A stretch of DNA of 41,462 nt from Candidatus Acetothermia bacterium. Its GTDB lineage: Bacteria; Bipolaricaulota; Bipolaricaulia; RBG-16-55-9; DRXL01. This document shows, in pieces, positions 41,366 through 41,462 of the stretch. The position numbers and the translations under genes are program-made. The notes beneath the pieces were generated by a model. It was not told where the DNA came from, did no database searches, and was given only the letters and a program-made list of their open reading frames with translations. The stretch spans positions 1 to 41,462 of the forward strand of contig JACOSB010000074.1 in NCBI GenBank assembly GCA_016179105.1, in the 5' to 3' direction. Every line of letters starts with the position of its first letter. Positions within the stretch are counted from its first letter, which is position 1.

Positions 41366-41462
41366 TTACTTCAGTATACCCAGGTCTGGGAAGGAACGAA
41401 AGAGCTCGGCCTTGCGCTGCTGTAGCCGTTGCGCAAACTCCGTATCACTCTGCTCTCGCGCG
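41366..41462 (-). CDS. C-terminal end of a convergent gene, cut by the window edge
   Basis: The frame reads inward from the right edge as ...SDTEFAQRLQQRKAELFRSF, PDLGILK and stops at TAA (41366-41368). The charged, amphipathic composition looks like a genuine protein end, but the 31 residues are too few to name it. It converges on the PorV-like gene at 41277, and the 88 bases between show no strong terminator. Confidence 0.4.
   Translation of the reverse strand, partial: AREQSDTEFAQRLQQRKAELFRSFPDLGILK

Overview
The window is about 41 kb of moderately GC-rich DNA from a Gram-negative-type bacterium, probably an uncultured candidate-phylum lineage. The exported proteins, two PorV/PorQ-like barrel proteins and one lipoprotein imply two membranes. 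The recurrent C-terminal tail (L-A-N-G-V-Y ... G-R ... K-L-V-V-x-R/H) resembles tails I associate with Acetothermia/Bipolaricaulota-type genomes, but that placement is a guess. No rRNA, tRNA, CRISPR array or housekeeping gene was found.

Layout. (1) 149-1027: a decayed ISL2-type IS5-family insertion sequence. (2) 1401-4966: a cohesin/dockerin-like secreted protein and a coiled-coil secreted protein. (3) 5440-10486: a block of four helical secreted proteins, here called A, B, C and D. (4) 10686-19054: three large von Willebrand A plus PKD proteins (E, F, G), with a small DCC-family thiol oxidoreductase on the opposite strand between F and G. (5) 19564-24685: a second copy of the block, A', B', C', D1', D2', in which D is two genes instead of one fused gene. 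(6) 24955-33140: seven more helical paralogues. (7) 33381-36666: a PKD/beta-propeller lipoprotein and an M6-like protein that has lost its zinc-binding HExxH residues. (8) 36842-41277: two tandem pairs, each a cohesin-like/PKD/sorting-domain protein followed by a PorV-like outer-membrane protein. A convergent gene begins at the right edge.

The striking fact is that 24 of the 27 plus-strand protein genes share one plan: a signal peptide, a variable body and a short beta-rich C-terminal domain of the Type IX secretion (Por) kind. Most of them share a helical body, and seven contain an acidic EDGDxGE...DD..DW motif. The vWA/PKD proteins carry a comparable helical module before their tail. This looks like a locally expanded family of surface filament or adhesin proteins, exported and anchored by a Type-IX-like route, with the PorV-like proteins as candidate outer-membrane shuttle factors. 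The family expansion, the domain fusion, the tandem pairs and the shared motifs are visible in the sequence. The secretion route, surface location and any adhesive or calcium-dependent role are inference.
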